A stretch of DNA of 64,000 nucleotides from Sordaria brevicollis (GCA_033439795.1 JAUTDP010000018.1:1-64000), one strand, 5' to 3'; shown: positions 1 through 12,492, counted from the first letter of the stretch. Notes: generated by a model from the sequence alone, not told the origin. Numbers and translations are program-made.

Positions 1-3000
1 TCTTAATACTATTACGGTTTATAAATCCCTAAAAAAATCTAAATTAACGAATATTTACTCTTTATATAAAAATAAGCGCAAAGATTAAAAGTAAAATAAA
101 TCTAAACCCGCCAAAATATTAAAAGAAAATACGAATAAAATTAGGAATTTATTATCGAATTAGAATCGGTTAAGCCCGAAGGCCCTTAGTATTTTTTTAA
201 TAAAAACGAAATCGAATTAGAATCTAAATTAGAACCCGAATTAAAAATGAAATTAATATCGCGCCCAAATTTAAATTTAAACCAACCTCCGAAATTAGGA
301 TAAATATATTCTTTAGTATTTATTTTATTACTTTTTACTATTATTTATTATTATTTTATTTTTATACGAAATTAATTCGTAGGAACTTTTATTAATCTTG
401 AAGGGAAATATATATAATATATAGAATTTTATATTTTATATTTATCTTCCTTATTCCTTCCAATTACACTCTTAAAAACCTTATTAACCCCTTTTACTTA
501 ATTAAATTTTTCGTAATTTTTTTCGGAAATTAACACCTATATAAATAAAAATATAGGAAATTTTAAAAAACCGTAAAATATAAATTTATTTTTCTATAGT
601 ACAAATATTAATAATAATCTTTAATAAAACCCCTATTTATTATTAGAAAAACCTTCGAAATTAATTAAAACTTTATACTCCTAATTAAAATCTTCCTTAT
701 TATTTTTATTATTTTCCTTATTATTTTCGTCATTTTCGTTATTATCCCCGTTATTGCCCTCGTTATTTTCGTTATCTTTTACATTTTCTTTATCTTCTTT
801 ATTATTACCCTCGTTTTTGCTATTATTATTTTCGCCAATAATAAATTCCTCGCTAAAGGAATTTAAATCGTTATTATTAATATCGATTATTTCTTTATCC
901 TTATTATTAATTTCTATTACTATTAATAACCGTTTAAATATATCGCGATTATTATAAATTATAATACCTTTTCCTTTTAACCTTAAAATCTCGGATTCCT
1001 AATATATATATTCTAACTACTATTTATAATTAATAGGGACGGGTTTTCTACTAGCAACTTAACGGTAAGGAGGAATATTATCGATTAATATCGAACGGGC
1101 GCAATTAATATTATAATTCTAAGTAAAATATTTAATTTAATCGGATTTCAAAATTTTAATAAATTCGGGATTAAAACCTTCAATCGAATATTTCTTAATA
1201 AGCTTAAAATTACCCAAAAATTTAATAAATACCGAATAGTCCAAAACCGTCTTATTATATTAAGTATAATTACTATAAATCCCCCCCTTAATATCCCTAC
1301 CTAAAGATTTATAATTAACGAAAGGAGCCTAAATAAAAATATACTCCCATTATTAATTAATAATATATACCGATATATACGTTTTTCGGAATCGGTTAAC
1401 GTAATACGAATAAATAATCCCGTTCCTAAAAAAAAAGATAATAATTAGTAAAAGGATATTAATAGAGAATAAAAAAATATTTATTCGTTATTAAATAATT
1501 AAATTATTAACTTAAGGATCCGTTCTTTCTTTACTTTTATATAAATAAAGTAATAACCCTACGGCTAAATTCCTTTTTTCTTAATAAAAATATAGCAATT
1601 AAATAAATTACGAAGCGAATTGAATATTTATTTTAAAATTAATCGATATATAATAGGTAAATTAAAAAATATAATTATAATTACTAATAATTCGTTATTA
1701 TCAATACGCTACTTTATATATAATTGACTAATAATAACGGGTTTATCGATCGGATAAATATTTACAATAATATTAAATAGCCGAAAATAACCATCCTAAA
1801 TAATATTTTAAAGGGTATTAAAAGGAAGTGAAAATCGATATAGAAAATTAATATAGACTTTAAAAAGGATTTACTTTTTACTATTAGGACGAAAATTAAT
1901 CTAATATACTATTTCCAAAATATTAAAACCAAAATATAATTAAAAAAAATCGTAATTAATAATAATAATACGTTTTTTAATAAATAAAATAAAAGCGTTA
2001 ATATTTAAATTAAATTAATTAAATATAGTAGGTTCTTCGGTAAGGATTTCCCTCTAAAGGAGGCGAAGTAGAGGGTTATTCGTAAAGGGAAAGAAACCGG
2101 CATTAAAATTAGAAGAAAATATTATACTAATTTATTATAAAGAATTTTTATTTGGTAATTTTACTTTATTACTACTATTAATATTTTATTATATTTAAAA
2201 GGAGAAAGTTACTAGGAAGAAAAACGAGGAATAATTATAAATAAAAATATACCTTTTTTATACTTTTCTAGTAAATAATCCTCGAAGGAAAAAGCCAATA
2301 GAAACCATCCTTTTAAAATTATTTATATTATATACCCTACGATTACGAAAAACCTTCAAACCGGATAAGAAAAATAATATCTATTTATTTAAAGTAATTT
2401 TGCAAAGTTTTAAAATTTCAATTAATTACGAAAAGGATTATAAACGCTATTTTAAAGTACTTTCTTACTAAAAATAACGGGAAAGGTACTTTAATCCTAA
2501 AATTTAATTACGAATTAAAATTTTTAATTATACCGAAAGGCCAAAAAATTATATTAAAGGAAATTAAATAAAATTTACTTACTTTACCGCTTAAAACTTT
2601 AAATGTAAGTAGGATAAATAGAAATTAAAAGGAGTAAATTTAGAATATTATAAATAATTTACGAAAAGAAATAAGGAAAAAGGGAAGAATTTACGATTTT
2701 TTAACCTTGTAGATAATTTACGAAACGGGTATAAGAACTTTTTATTTATAACCCTTCCTTTCCTTCTTTTTTTTCCTCTTATATATTAATAAACCCTTTT
2801 ACAAATCTATATTACTATTACCTATTAAAAACCCTTCTATATTAAACCTTCTATCCCTTAAAATTTTATTATTAACCAAAATATTAATTAATATAAGCTC
2901 CTCTAACTTTAATTATAATAATTTGCCCCCGATTTCTATTATAAAAATACCGAATAATTACCCTCCTACGGTCTTTGAGATTATTTAGCGTTAGAATTAA

Positions 3001-5860
3001 AAGAATAAAATTTGGCCCTAATTTAATAATATAATTATTAGAGAAATTTATCCCCCTCGTATTAAAAATAATTTAATTTATTATAATAAACTTTAAAATT
3101 GGAAATACCTTAGAATTAACCGGCAATAAAATATTATCCCCGATAAAAATCCGACTTATTTAATTATTAGAAAGCCTAATAACGATAAATAGATAACTAA
3201 AATTATATTCCGCTATATAACTATTCTTCCCGTCCTAAAATAGCCTAATAAATAATTAACCCTAATTATATTTTAGGATATAATAATATTAAGATTAATT
3301 AATATATAGTACTTAACGAATATTAGGAATTAGTAGGAAGGAGAAATAATTTATATTAATCTATATTAAATATTACGAAAGTATAGTAATTAAATCTATA
3401 CTTTAATAAACTTAATTATTATTATTAAATATAGTAAATTTTATATTAAAAATATTAATATTCAAAACAATTTAAAACTAATCCGATATTAATATTTCCC
3501 TATTATAATTAATAATTACTTCGTTCTTATAATCTTTAATTAGGGAGAAACGTTTTAATTTTTCTATAACAATTTCTATAATTAATAATACGAATAGAAA
3601 ATTATAAAAGCTTACAAAGTATTCGCAATTGAGAACCATATTTTTCTAATACCGATAGGAGATCGAGTCCCTAATATTTCCAATAATTAGAAATAATTTA
3701 ATATAATATTCCTAATATAATAGAGAATTTAGACTTATAGCTTTTAAATTTTAGAAGTAGCCCGAATTTTCTTTATCGAAATAAAGCGTCGAAGAAAGCC
3801 TATTAATAAATTACTTTAAGGGTCTATAATAATTAAACTTTGGGAATAAAATAGGTATTAGTAAGAATATAATTAAATCCCTAATATAAAATAGTTTAAA
3901 AATACTATAGTTCGGTAATAGATAAAAATAGTATATAACGCCCTTTTAACGTAATAAATAAAAAAGAATCTATTTTCGAAAAATTAGAGATAATTAATTT
4001 ATATAATTATAAAGAAAAAAAGCGGAGAAGAAAACTTTAATCCTCGGCCCAAATTCTTTACAAATTTAATATATTAGAGAGGTTATTTAAACGAATATCG
4101 CCCTATTAAAATAGCTAAGTACTAATTAATATAAGAATTTATTAATCTCCCCTATTTTCCCCGTCCTCCTAAATAAAGACCTATTATCCAATCCCTCCCT
4201 AAAATTAGAATTACCTTACCCAATAATAATCTTATTAATAATATTTCTTTAATAATTATTAATATACAATTAAAAAGAAATTACAATAGCATTCCAACGT
4301 CTCTTACTAAAAAGAAGCAATTATTACCGCCAATTCCTAAAGCGAAGAAAAAGCGTATAGAAAAACGATAAATATTAGCAATTAATATTAATAATTATAG
4401 GGGAAGAGAAATCGTTATAATTAATAATTTCGTTTTACTTAACAAATTTAGCGTAGATAATTAATTCCCGCTTACTAATAAATTTCGAAAACCTAATAAT
4501 ATAATCTTTAATACTAAATATATTCCGATATTATCCCGATATATTATATTTATAAATTGTATTCAAAATATAGGATATATTATTATATTAATAGCCCAAA
4601 ATAAGAAGAAGATTAATTAAAAAGAAAGTAAATAGAAGATAAAGCGCAAACTAGTTTAAAAAAAGAAAAAAAAAAGGGAGAAAGAGTTTAAGAAATTAAA
4701 AAGGTAAAAAAGGAAGAAATCGGCTAGGAAGGATTAAAATAATTATTAATAAATTTAATTTTATAAAACTAGTAAGTAAATTTAAAGGGAAATTTAAAAT
4801 AAAGCGGATAAATAAGTATAAGGGTATACGGCTAAATAATAAATTTTTTCCGAATTTTTTCGAAAATTTTTCGTAATTTTTCATTCTAAAAGAATTCTTC
4901 TAAGGATTTTCCCTAATTATAATCTAAGAGAAGAAGTATAAAATAAGGATATATTATAATAAATTAATTTAAAAGAAGTATAATAATAATATATTAAGTA
5001 GATTAAGAAAAAAGGCTATAGAATAAATTTCGGACTTTTATATAGAAAGAAGGAAAGTTCTAAAGGAATAAAAGGAGAGAAGGGTAATTAGAAAGAAAAG
5101 AAGGAAAGTCAAGCAACTTTTATTAGAATAATAATTAGACTTTATTTAATCTTTAAGATAAAAATCTTCTTCAATTTAATAAAAATCAACTCCTTAATTA
5201 AGTTTTTAAAACTTCCTAACCCTACCTCTATAATAGGTAAAAGAAAAGATATAATTAAGTCGAAAAAGATGTTCCTACTGTCAGATTACTCCTTTCTCCC
5301 CTACAAATCTATTCCTCTCTCTATTCTTTTAGTCTTATTAGAAGTTTTTGATATGGCTCCTTTCCTAATTGTTGTGGTGGTAGTGGTTGTTTGGGGTTGT
5401 TTTTCTTCCCCATTTCAATATAAATATAAATAAATCTTAATAACTTCGTGGAAATTAAACGTAATTTTGCGGAAACCTCCTAATATTTATACCGAAGTAA
5501 TTTTTATTATTTATAATCGCTATTAATATTATTAAAATTATTAATAGGAAAAGAAGTAATTAAATTATATTAATCGTTAATAATTTATCTTCAATTTGCT
5601 TAATTATTTTTATTTATTTCCTTTATCTTTATTTCTATTTTAATTCTTATTTATTTCGTTCTTGAATCTTTTTTTCCGTTTAACCTTTAATTTATTTCGT
5701 TTTAAATTGTATATATTTAAATTATTAATATTTCGCAAATAATAATTGAATTTATATTTCTTAAGGGCGTAAAGAGGGATGAATATTACTTTGATATAGA
5801 GTTTATATATAAAAGTCATATTGAAGTCTTATTGGTCGCTATGCGTTTTTAAGTTTATAT
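1..5860. repeat. RIP-mutated AT-rich repeat block
   Basis: This stretch is very AT-rich, saturated with TpA and nearly empty of CpA and TpG, while CpG is still present. That is the pattern left by RIP, which converts CpA to TpA on both strands of duplicated DNA. Every frame is broken by stops; the only longer frames (for example near 754-957 and 4696-4884) are low-complexity Leu/Ile/Ser strings and are not genes. I looked for reverse transcriptase, integrase and DDE signatures and for terminal repeats and could not name the original element. The block starts before the window, so its left end is unknown. It stops roughly 280 bp before the next gene. Confidence 0.85.
5271..5425. other. non-RIPped island inside the RIP block
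   Basis: About 150 bp of normal dinucleotide composition lie between heavily mutated flanks. CpA and TpG are common here, with a G/T-rich run near 5379-5400. It may be a short unique segment between two repeats or a later insertion. No gene is visible. Confidence 0.5.
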
Positions 5861-6140
5861 ACTTATCTAGATGTACCTAGGACTTTTGGTGGCGCTCGGG
5901 TGCGTTAATTCCATCCCGCCATAGGGGTCGCCTAGTCTAGGTAGCGCTACATAAGTAACAATCATTGACATCATCGATAGCCAGCAAGGTACCCGCTGCA
6001 GCAGTTCCTCAAAAGCTCCCAAAGAACATTTCCCAAAGAACGAACACAACATCAACACTATTCCACAGAGTACCTTATCAATCATCTATTCCGACCTCCA
6101 TTGTATCTTCAAGCCAAATTGCAGTCACAACAAGATCACA

Positions 6141-7163
6141 ATGCCGTTCGCCCTCGCCTCCTGCTCCATCGGGCTGCCTAAACACACCCTCCACCAAAAG
6201 ATCGAAGCGATCCGCCACGCCGGCTTTGATGGTATCGAGCTCTCCTTCCCCGACCTGCAATCCTACGCCAACCTCCATTTCGGCCGTGACATCGCCGAAG
6301 ACGACTACGACACCCTCTGCGAAGCCGGGAGAGCAGTCCGCCAGCTCGTCGAACGCCACAACCTAAGCATCTTCGTCCTTCAACCCTTCTCCAACTTCGA
6401 AGGATGGCCTGAAGGCAGCGAGAAGCGCAAGGACGCCTTTGAGCGCGCAAGAGGGTGGATCAGAATAATGGAAGCCGTAGGCACCGATATGCTCCAGGTT
6501 GGCTCGTCTGATTCCGAGGGCATTGCTACCGACCCGGACCGAGTTGCGGCGGATCTCCGAGAGTTGGCCGATATGCTGGCCGAGAAGGGATACAAGCTCG
6601 CGTACGAGAACTGGTGCTGGTCCACGCACGCGCCTAGATGGTCGGATGTCTGGAATATTGTGCAGAAGGTGGACAGGCCCAACGTTGGGTTGTGTCTTGA
6701 TACGTTCCAGTCCGCTGGCGGGGAGTGGGGAGACCCTACAACCGAGTCCGGCAGGATCGAGACGCCCGCTATCACAGAAATGGAGTTGTCGGTTAGATAT
6801 AGAGCCAGCTTGAAGGAGTTGGCGGAGACAGTGCCAGCGGACAAGATCTTCTTCCTCCAGATCAGTGATGCGTACAAGGTCCAGCCGCCGCTGGAGAACA
6901 AGCCTGATCCCGAGTCAGGGTTGCGGCCGAGAGGACAATGGAGTCACGACTATCGCCCGCTTCCTTATGATGGCGGTTACCTCCCTATCGAACAATTCGC
7001 AAAGGCAGTTCTGGATACAGGCTTCAAGGGATGGTTCAGCGTGGAGGTGTTTGACGGCCAGTTCGAGAAGAAGTTTGGTCAGGATTTGAACAAGTATGCT
7101 CAAAAAGCCATGGATTCTTGCAAGGAGCTGCTGGCGAAGGCAAAGGAGAGTGACACTCAGTGA
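6141..7163 (+). CDS. 3-dehydroshikimate dehydratase-like protein (xylose isomerase-like TIM barrel)
   Basis: This intronless gene encodes 340 aa. The fold and motifs match the fungal 3-dehydroshikimate dehydratase family (Neurospora QA-4 type), which converts 3-dehydroshikimate to protocatechuate in quinate/shikimate catabolism using a divalent metal. The likely metal ligands are present in order: Glu156 in YENWCWS, Asp187 in CLDTF, Gln240 in FLQISDA and Glu302 in SVEVFD. The N-terminal part has the typical GIELSFPDL strand and the LQPFSNFEGW segment seen in QA-4. Length is close to QA-4 (about 359 aa). The ATG at 6141 lies directly before the first beta strand. No other qa-cluster gene is visible nearby, so it may be a stand-alone paralogue rather than the clustered quinate enzyme. 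The gene abuts the RIP block but itself shows no RIP bias. Confidence 0.88.
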   Translation: MPFALASCSIGLPKHTLHQKIEAIRHAGFDGIELSFPDLQSYANLHFGRDIAEDDYDTLCEAGRAVRQLVERHNLSIFVLQPFSNFEGWPEGSEKRKDAFERARGWIRIMEAVGTDMLQVGSSDSEGIATDPDRVAADLRELADMLAEKGYKLAYENWCWSTHAPRWSDVWNIVQKVDRPNVGLCLDTFQSAGGEWGDPTTESGRIETPAITEMELSVRYRASLKELAETVPADKIFFLQISDAYKVQPPLENKPDPESGLRPRGQWSHDYRPLPYDGGYLPIEQFAKAVLDTGFKGWFSVEVFDGQFEKKFGQDLNKYAQKAMDSCKELLAKAKESDTQ

Positions 7164-7562
7164 GTGTCGCAACTATAACCACAGCATTCTCATTCTATGA
7201 TACAACGTTCACAATCAAGCACATCAAATATTGCTACCTGGCCATTGGCCTCATTTCATCATCACCTTTCTTCCAAGTGTTCCTTGTTTTGACTCCATGT
7301 CATTGGTCTTGTTATTCTTTGCAATGATTACGAGCTTTCTGAGAATTACACGCAATACGTCTTTTTGAAGCGACGATACAGGTTATGCCATGATGTAAAC
7401 ATCGGTGCTGTGAAGTTGCAGATTCCGCTCACTTTTCCCTGCGCCCAGTCCTTCCTGAACCTTTCCGTTGGGAGCTTCGATACTGAAAGCGGACTCCTAC
7501 TTTATCCTTCTCTGCTCCTCCTTGATCTCATCATAGTCAATGTCTGGTGTCCCCCCGGCTTT
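7164..7562. other. convergent 3' intergenic region
   Basis: This 400-bp spacer lies between two convergent genes and should hold both 3' untranslated regions. I see no gene or strong element in it. Confidence 0.6.
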
Positions 7563-8810
7563 TCAAGCCCAGGTGGCGGTATCGCTCACACTATCGTCGT
7601 CTTCCACGTGAGCCTGGAACGTTCTCGGCTGAGCAGGCTGGCTGTACGACGAAAGGGTTTTGGCCTTGGGAATGCTGATAGGAACACTCTTCTTGGTTGG
7701 GATCTTGCCGAAGAACTCCTCCGCATACCGAGTACCCTCGAGGTCGTGTGCCAAGTCCAAATCCTTCGTGAGGTCCTCAATCCAAGCAAACTTGGGCTTC
7801 ACCTCCGCATACCAAGTACCCTCGGGTTTATCAGCCAAGGTTAACTCTTTCATGAACTCCTCAATCGAAGTCTTGGGCACCTCTTCCTCCTCGTCAAGCT
7901 CGCGCAAGCGCGCCTCGGAACCTGCCAGGCCCCACTTCATCGTGGCTACCTTCTTGACAAAGTCACAAAAGTAGCCGGCGACGATCTCCAGATTCTCGTG
8001 CTTGTCGACCATGAACTGGAGCTTCATCTCCGAAAAACGGTCGCGATTGATGCGCATCTCGTGGGTCTCTTGCGCCAAATCCTTGATGCGTTTGAACAGC
8101 TGGTTCTTCTCGGCGTCATGACTCTCGCTGTGCTCCTCGTAGTCGTTCAACCAAGTCTTGCAGTTGATGTAGAGCCGCATTAACTCGTTCTTGGGCAGCT
8201 CGTTGAAGTTCACGCCCTCGACACGGCCGATAGCATCGGGCTCCTCCTTGGCGAGGCGCTCGCAGAGCTCGACGAAGCGTAGGTACGGGGACACGGTGCC
8301 CCAGGACTTCTTCCAGGCCTCGATGTCGATCTCCTTAGTGTCGACGCGGTGGTGAGGGTGGGAATCTGTTAAGTGAAAAGATGGTCAATTACAGTTGCAC
8401 TATGAAGCAATATGAGGCAAGGACTGCATTAAGAGCGCCAGTGATATCCATCGCCGTCAATGGGAAGGAGGGATGAAAGGAAGATGGAACTTACTCAACG
8501 TCTTCCAAACGCCAATACGGCCAGCTTCAAGCAGGATCTCGGCCTGGTGGTGAGCGGGGTAGCTGCTCTTGCCCTCCATAATCTCGTCGTATATCTTCTG
8601 GAAGCTCTGGTGGGGTCCCACGAACACGCCGTTGTCCTCGAGCACCTGCTCAGTCGTGCCCTGCTCAGTCGTGCCCTGCTCAGTCGTGCCCTGGGCACTC
8701 TGCTGTCGCCTGGCGCTGGCGACGTCGCGCACCCACTCACGCATCTCGTCGCGCGAGGAAGTGATGACCATGAATGTGCCGTCCGTGCCGTCCTCCTCGT
8801 AGTACTCCAT
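7563..8810 (-). CDS. hypothetical protein with internal repeats; possible divergent member of the W-[RN]-[KR]-Y coiled-coil family
   Basis: Two exons, 8810-8495 and 8365-7563, join in frame across a 129-bp GTAAGT...CAG intron to give 372 aa. The start is the ATG at 8810 (MEYYEEDG). Exon 1 contains three perfect GTTEQ repeats and ends with GVWKTL followed by a phase-1 intron. This is the same phase and a similar Trp-containing context as in the genes at 10.9, 12.5 and 43.4 kb, so it may be a distant relative. Exon 2 is charged and helical. Near its C-terminus a roughly 28-residue unit is duplicated (...ADKPEGTWYAE / ...AHDLEGTRYAE). I do not recognise any named domain and see no signal peptide or membrane segment. 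Function unknown. Confidence 0.72.
7719..7881 (-). repeat. 84-bp in-frame tandem duplication
   Basis: Two diverged copies start at 7719 and 7803, both beginning CTCCGCATACC on the plus strand. They encode two 28-residue units of the hypothetical protein at 7563-8810. The spacing is a multiple of three, so the reading frame is kept. Confidence 0.7.
8646..8690 (-). repeat. 3 x 15-bp perfect tandem repeat
   Basis: The unit CTGCTCAGTCGTGCC is repeated three times without change. In the minus-strand gene it encodes the pentapeptide GTTEQ three times. The lack of any substitution points to recent expansion. Confidence 0.9.
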
Positions 8811-9240
8811 GATGGTCTTTGTCTCTTTCTTTATTCGTGTTTCTTACGCTAGGGAAGGCTCTCTCAAGAAGTTGAGGGTAAGAACGACTGTGTGCGCCAG
8901 ATTAGGGCAGGGAGGGGTGAGTGGTAGGAAATTTCAAGCAGGAAAGAGAGAAGTACTGGATTGCGACTGGAGTGTTGCCTCCGCACACGTACCTCGAGTC
9001 ACTCTGGATTTGGAAGTCACCCTCGTAGTTTCCAGCGAGCCTAGCAGGCAGCGGGCCGCAGATTTTATGAGGGCCGGCAAGAACAGGTACTAGTCGGCCA
9101 CGGCCTGCGTTCCTTCCACTTCTCATGACTCCGATCATCATTCCCTTGATTCTGCCTGGAAGCCCTGCCCTAATCACGACGCGTGGGCTGGCACAAAAAG
9201 CGCGACCTCACTCGAGTTATCCCTCTCCATCTACTTTCAC
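8811..9240. promoter_or_regulatory. 5' region of the minus-strand gene, with one arm of an inverted repeat
   Basis: This should hold the leader and promoter of the gene at 7563-8810. Bases 8951-8975 match 9435-9459 perfectly in inverted orientation (25 bp), so part of this leader has been copied to the next segment. No TATA box is obvious. Confidence 0.45.
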
Positions 9241-10135
9241 TTCCTTACCTATTTGAGAAGCTACAACTTCCACCTCGCACGGCATCGTCTTGCAAATCAT
9301 CAACCTTCAACTAGCAGAGCAATCAACAACTTCCAGTTTTGCAACTATCTACTTCCTTGTTGTATATCACGCCGCCCTTGCTTTATATGTTGCCTCCGCA
9401 CGGCCTCATCGAGGACCTCAAGCAACGGCTGCGGACACTCCAGTCGCAATCCAGTACTTTCCTCTCTCCTTCCCAGGATTCTGCATCACTCGTTTATCAA
9501 CATCTCGCTTTCACCGCGCGTGCCGTTGGTCTTGCCCTCAACTTCTCGCGGGTCTTGCCCTCAACTTCTCCGATCAGCAGAGCTTATCACGCCCTGGCTC
9601 TCTCGTGCCCCCGCGCGGCGTGGTCGAGGATCTCAAGGTATGCTATTGCCGTTCTCAGTATCCTTTGGCCTTCGAATGAGTTCCGCTACTTACTGGTAAA
9701 AAAACAGCCGCCCTCATCCGGCGACCGCTAAGTGATTCGGGCTCACGTTCGACGGCGCTGTCGAAGATCTCAAGGTATGTAGCCACGTTATATCCAGCAC
9801 CTTCCTGTATCCTGCTTACCTATCTTCCACGAGGTCTTAACACTAACTCCTCATTAGCGCCCTCATCCGGCGCTGCTCGGTCTATCTTTCATTGTCTTCC
9901 GGCGCGGCCACTCCGTAACTACCCGAGTTAGGCCCGCGCGGCATGGTAATGCTCGCACATTCCGGTCACTGTGGCCGTCGGTGGTATTTCAACTTCCTCT
10001 CACCAGAGGACGAAGGACTCACGCCTTTTGACGAGCTTCGACTGCCTTGGAGACGGATTGGAGTTATTTTGATATGAGTTCGCGTTTACATTTCCTCGAT
10101 CACGGTGGAGGGACGGTTCGTTACTCGCCTGGGAT
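9240..10135 (+). pseudogene. decayed gene or leader copy with repeated exon-like units
   Basis: Several short overlapping frames occur here but none forms a convincing gene. A motif reading [IV]EDLK (GARGAYCTCAAG) occurs at 9411, 9626 and 9763. The last two copies run straight into GTATG, like an exon end plus donor. An acceptor-like AG followed by GCCCTCATCCGGCG appears twice (near 9709 and 9857). A 20-bp unit, GGTCTTGCCCTCAACTTCTC, is tandemly repeated at 9528 and 9551. A 25-bp segment (9435-9459) is an inverted copy of the leader at 8951-8975. The simplest reading is a degenerate duplicate of a neighbouring accessory gene whose exon was duplicated. Confidence 0.4.
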
Positions 10136-10889
10136 GATGTGAGGAAACAAAACGAGACGGCTGATCTCAACTACCTGCCATCCATCTGTTTTGCAAATAC
10201 ATGTCATTTAATCTCTACTCATCATTTTAATCTGGGTTTGGTCTTACTTCTCACATCCAAAGATAGCCGAGACAAAATAAACCGGAAGCCATCCCCCACT
10301 TATGCCTTGGCTTCCATCCGGCGTGCTTCTGTGATGTCTCCAATCCAACTATGTCTTTATTTACGCATTCCTGTCCTATTCACGAGCCGATCTGACTATG
10401 ACGTTTGCAGTCCTTTACACTCTGGCGACATGGAGAGAATGCAGCGTGTACCAGGATGCCAGGACCTTTGATCCAATCTTACAGCCAGTGGACATAGGAA
10501 AAGTACAAGGCAAAAGGTCATGGACCGTATAATCCTTACACATTCCGTTACAATAAGAAAGATGCATTGCATTCCCCTTGGACTTTGTTGGGACGAAGCT
10601 GAAACTCACAAGATGACCGTTAGCCGCCTTGCTTGCTCTGTTCGAAAGGAGATGAAATGATAAAGGAACTTTCGTGAGAGTTTCGTCTGAATAGGATTCG
10701 AACAATAAAACTTCTCGTAGTGCTGAAATCGTTGAAGATGTACACTATAAAGTACTTCTCCTGACCGTTCTCTTGACCTTCTTCCTGTTCTTCTGGTCAG
10801 CTCTCTCGTAAATCTCAACTCGAACTACTTACTACCACACAACTTCGTCTTTAGACTTCACTCTACATCAAAAACCTCAAGCAGCAAAG
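10136..10889. promoter_or_regulatory. upstream region of the coiled-coil gene at 10890
   Basis: This is ordinary intergenic sequence. The last 60 bp before the ATG are C/A/T-rich, as in many fungal leaders. I see no reliable TATA box or gene. Confidence 0.4.
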
Positions 10890-11631
10890 ATGAACCAGCA
10901 AATCCAGAACGAGGCCAGAGAGCGTCAAGCTCAACTTATCACCACCATCATCGAGCAACGCCCGTTTATGACTCGAGAAAACCTCGAGGAAGAATTTGAG
11001 TATTGGAACCACGAGGAGTGCGCCCTCTTGGAGGACTCGGGTCTTCTTCGCCCACTCCTCACAGCCCACGAGGGCGACAACGAAGAGACCCGGCGCCAGA
11101 AGGTCCAAGACTTTCTGAACGAGTTGCGGATGTGGAGGAAGTACTGTGAGTAATTGTCAAGAGCAAAGTGATACAGCGTTCATGATCTTTTCCAGAGATA
11201 CTAACCTTTCATCCTCTTCATACCTAGTACACCACAGCATCAGCCCCAACCTCTTCGGCGGCAACGTGGGTCACGAGGACCCAAGAATCGCGGAGCTTCG
11301 AGCCCGCATCACCGAGCTCGAGCTCGAGAACCACGACCTGAGGGGCCAGCTGAACACCAAGGAGGAGGAGCTCGAGAACAAGGAGGGGGAGCACGCAGCC
11401 AAGCTGCAGGAGTTTGCCCGGCACGCGGAATTTTTGGCCAAAAGGGCCGAGAAAGTCGAAGCCATGGCGAGGTTCGTAAAGCTGGACCGGGAGGTCGGAC
11501 GTGGGGACGGGGAGGACATGGCCAACGCACACGACTTGCTGGAGAGGGCGGTGGAGGACATGAACAATGCTGCCGCGCAGCTGGTGGACCAGGTGGGCGT
11601 GCCTGGAGACGAGCGTGTTAAGCCCGAATAG
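10890..11631 (+). CDS. coiled-coil protein with W-[RN]-[KR]-Y N-terminal domain (family member 1)
   Basis: Two exons, 10890-11145 and 11228-11631, are joined across an 82-bp GTGAGT...TAG intron to give 219 aa. Exon 1 carries the family domain: a helix containing TIIEQRPFMT, then LEEEFEYW, a variable part, and a final helix ending FLNELRMWRKY. The phase-1 intron sits directly after this Tyr, as in the genes at 12.5 and 43.4 kb. Exon 2 starts LHHSISPN and becomes a regular coiled coil of about 65 residues (RIAELRARITELELEN onward), followed by a short helical tail. No signal peptide, membrane segment or known catalytic motif is present. It lies tail-to-tail with its relative at 12493-13388. Function unknown; a structural or scaffold role is only a guess from the coiled coil. 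Confidence 0.8.
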
Positions 11632-12492
11632 GTGACGTGATGAACGACGATGGTGGTTTTTAGTGGAGGTTTTGATGGAAGTGTCTTTAGACAATCGGTT
11701 GCATGGTATGGTGTTGCGTGGCTTGTGGTGTTTCGGCTTTCAGATCTTGGTGCGCGCAAGCGGGAGTTAGGTTCGGCAATTCATGGCAAGGCATATGAGG
11801 GAGGCGTTATGGATTCTGGCAGGAAGGAAGTTTCAAGGTGCTCGATTTTTCAGTCTTTGAGTTTGGAGGTTAAAATTGACATTGCAGACAGTTGCGCCTG
11901 TGCTCTGCAGGTGCTCCCCATGCACATGTTTCCTTGCATTGAAGGCACACCTTGCAGTGAAAAGCACGTTCCGCCGCTATTGTCCGTCCGTACTTCGTTC
12001 CTTCTGTCAATTGTTCTTTCTCGTACCTTCATGTCCACCTCTGCTTAAAAGAGGAACACCTCCAAAAGTGCAGATTTAACGCAATTATTGTGAATCTTTG
12101 GCTTCCAAATTACCAACTGTCAGCTGCACACCCTTGATTGCTTCAGGTTCTTTTTCACTAGAGAGACACTCGGCAATAACATCCCTCACACGACTCACCA
12201 GGATTCGGAAACATGTGCCAAAGCAAGAATTTTCTTGGTCTTCAGATCACCCAAGTATACATGTAAGGTACCTTACCTATCCGTGAACGTATTACCTACT
12301 ACTAGGAAAAAACTCTCCTTTACCAGCTTACGAGCCACAGGGCCCATATGTATTATATATTATGAATTATCTCATCCTGTCGAGTCGAAAAGCCTTTTAG
12401 ACGTCGCCCTCGCCTTTATAGTCCTCGACTAGAGCCTTCCCCTCCTTCATTAACTCCAATATAATCTTGTGCACTTGCGTGCATTGTGTGTG
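11632..12492. other. convergent 3' region between two paralogues
   Basis: This 860-bp spacer lies between convergent family members. Frames here (for example 11650-12048) lack coding character. No other feature seen. Confidence 0.5.

Noticed and set aside
754..957. 67-residue ORF in the RIP block
   Set aside because: Low-complexity Leu/Ser/Ile string produced by AT-rich RIP-mutated DNA.
6078..7172. Several minus- and plus-strand ORFs overlapping the dehydratase gene
   Set aside because: They are in alternative frames of a well-supported gene and have no independent domain or composition support.
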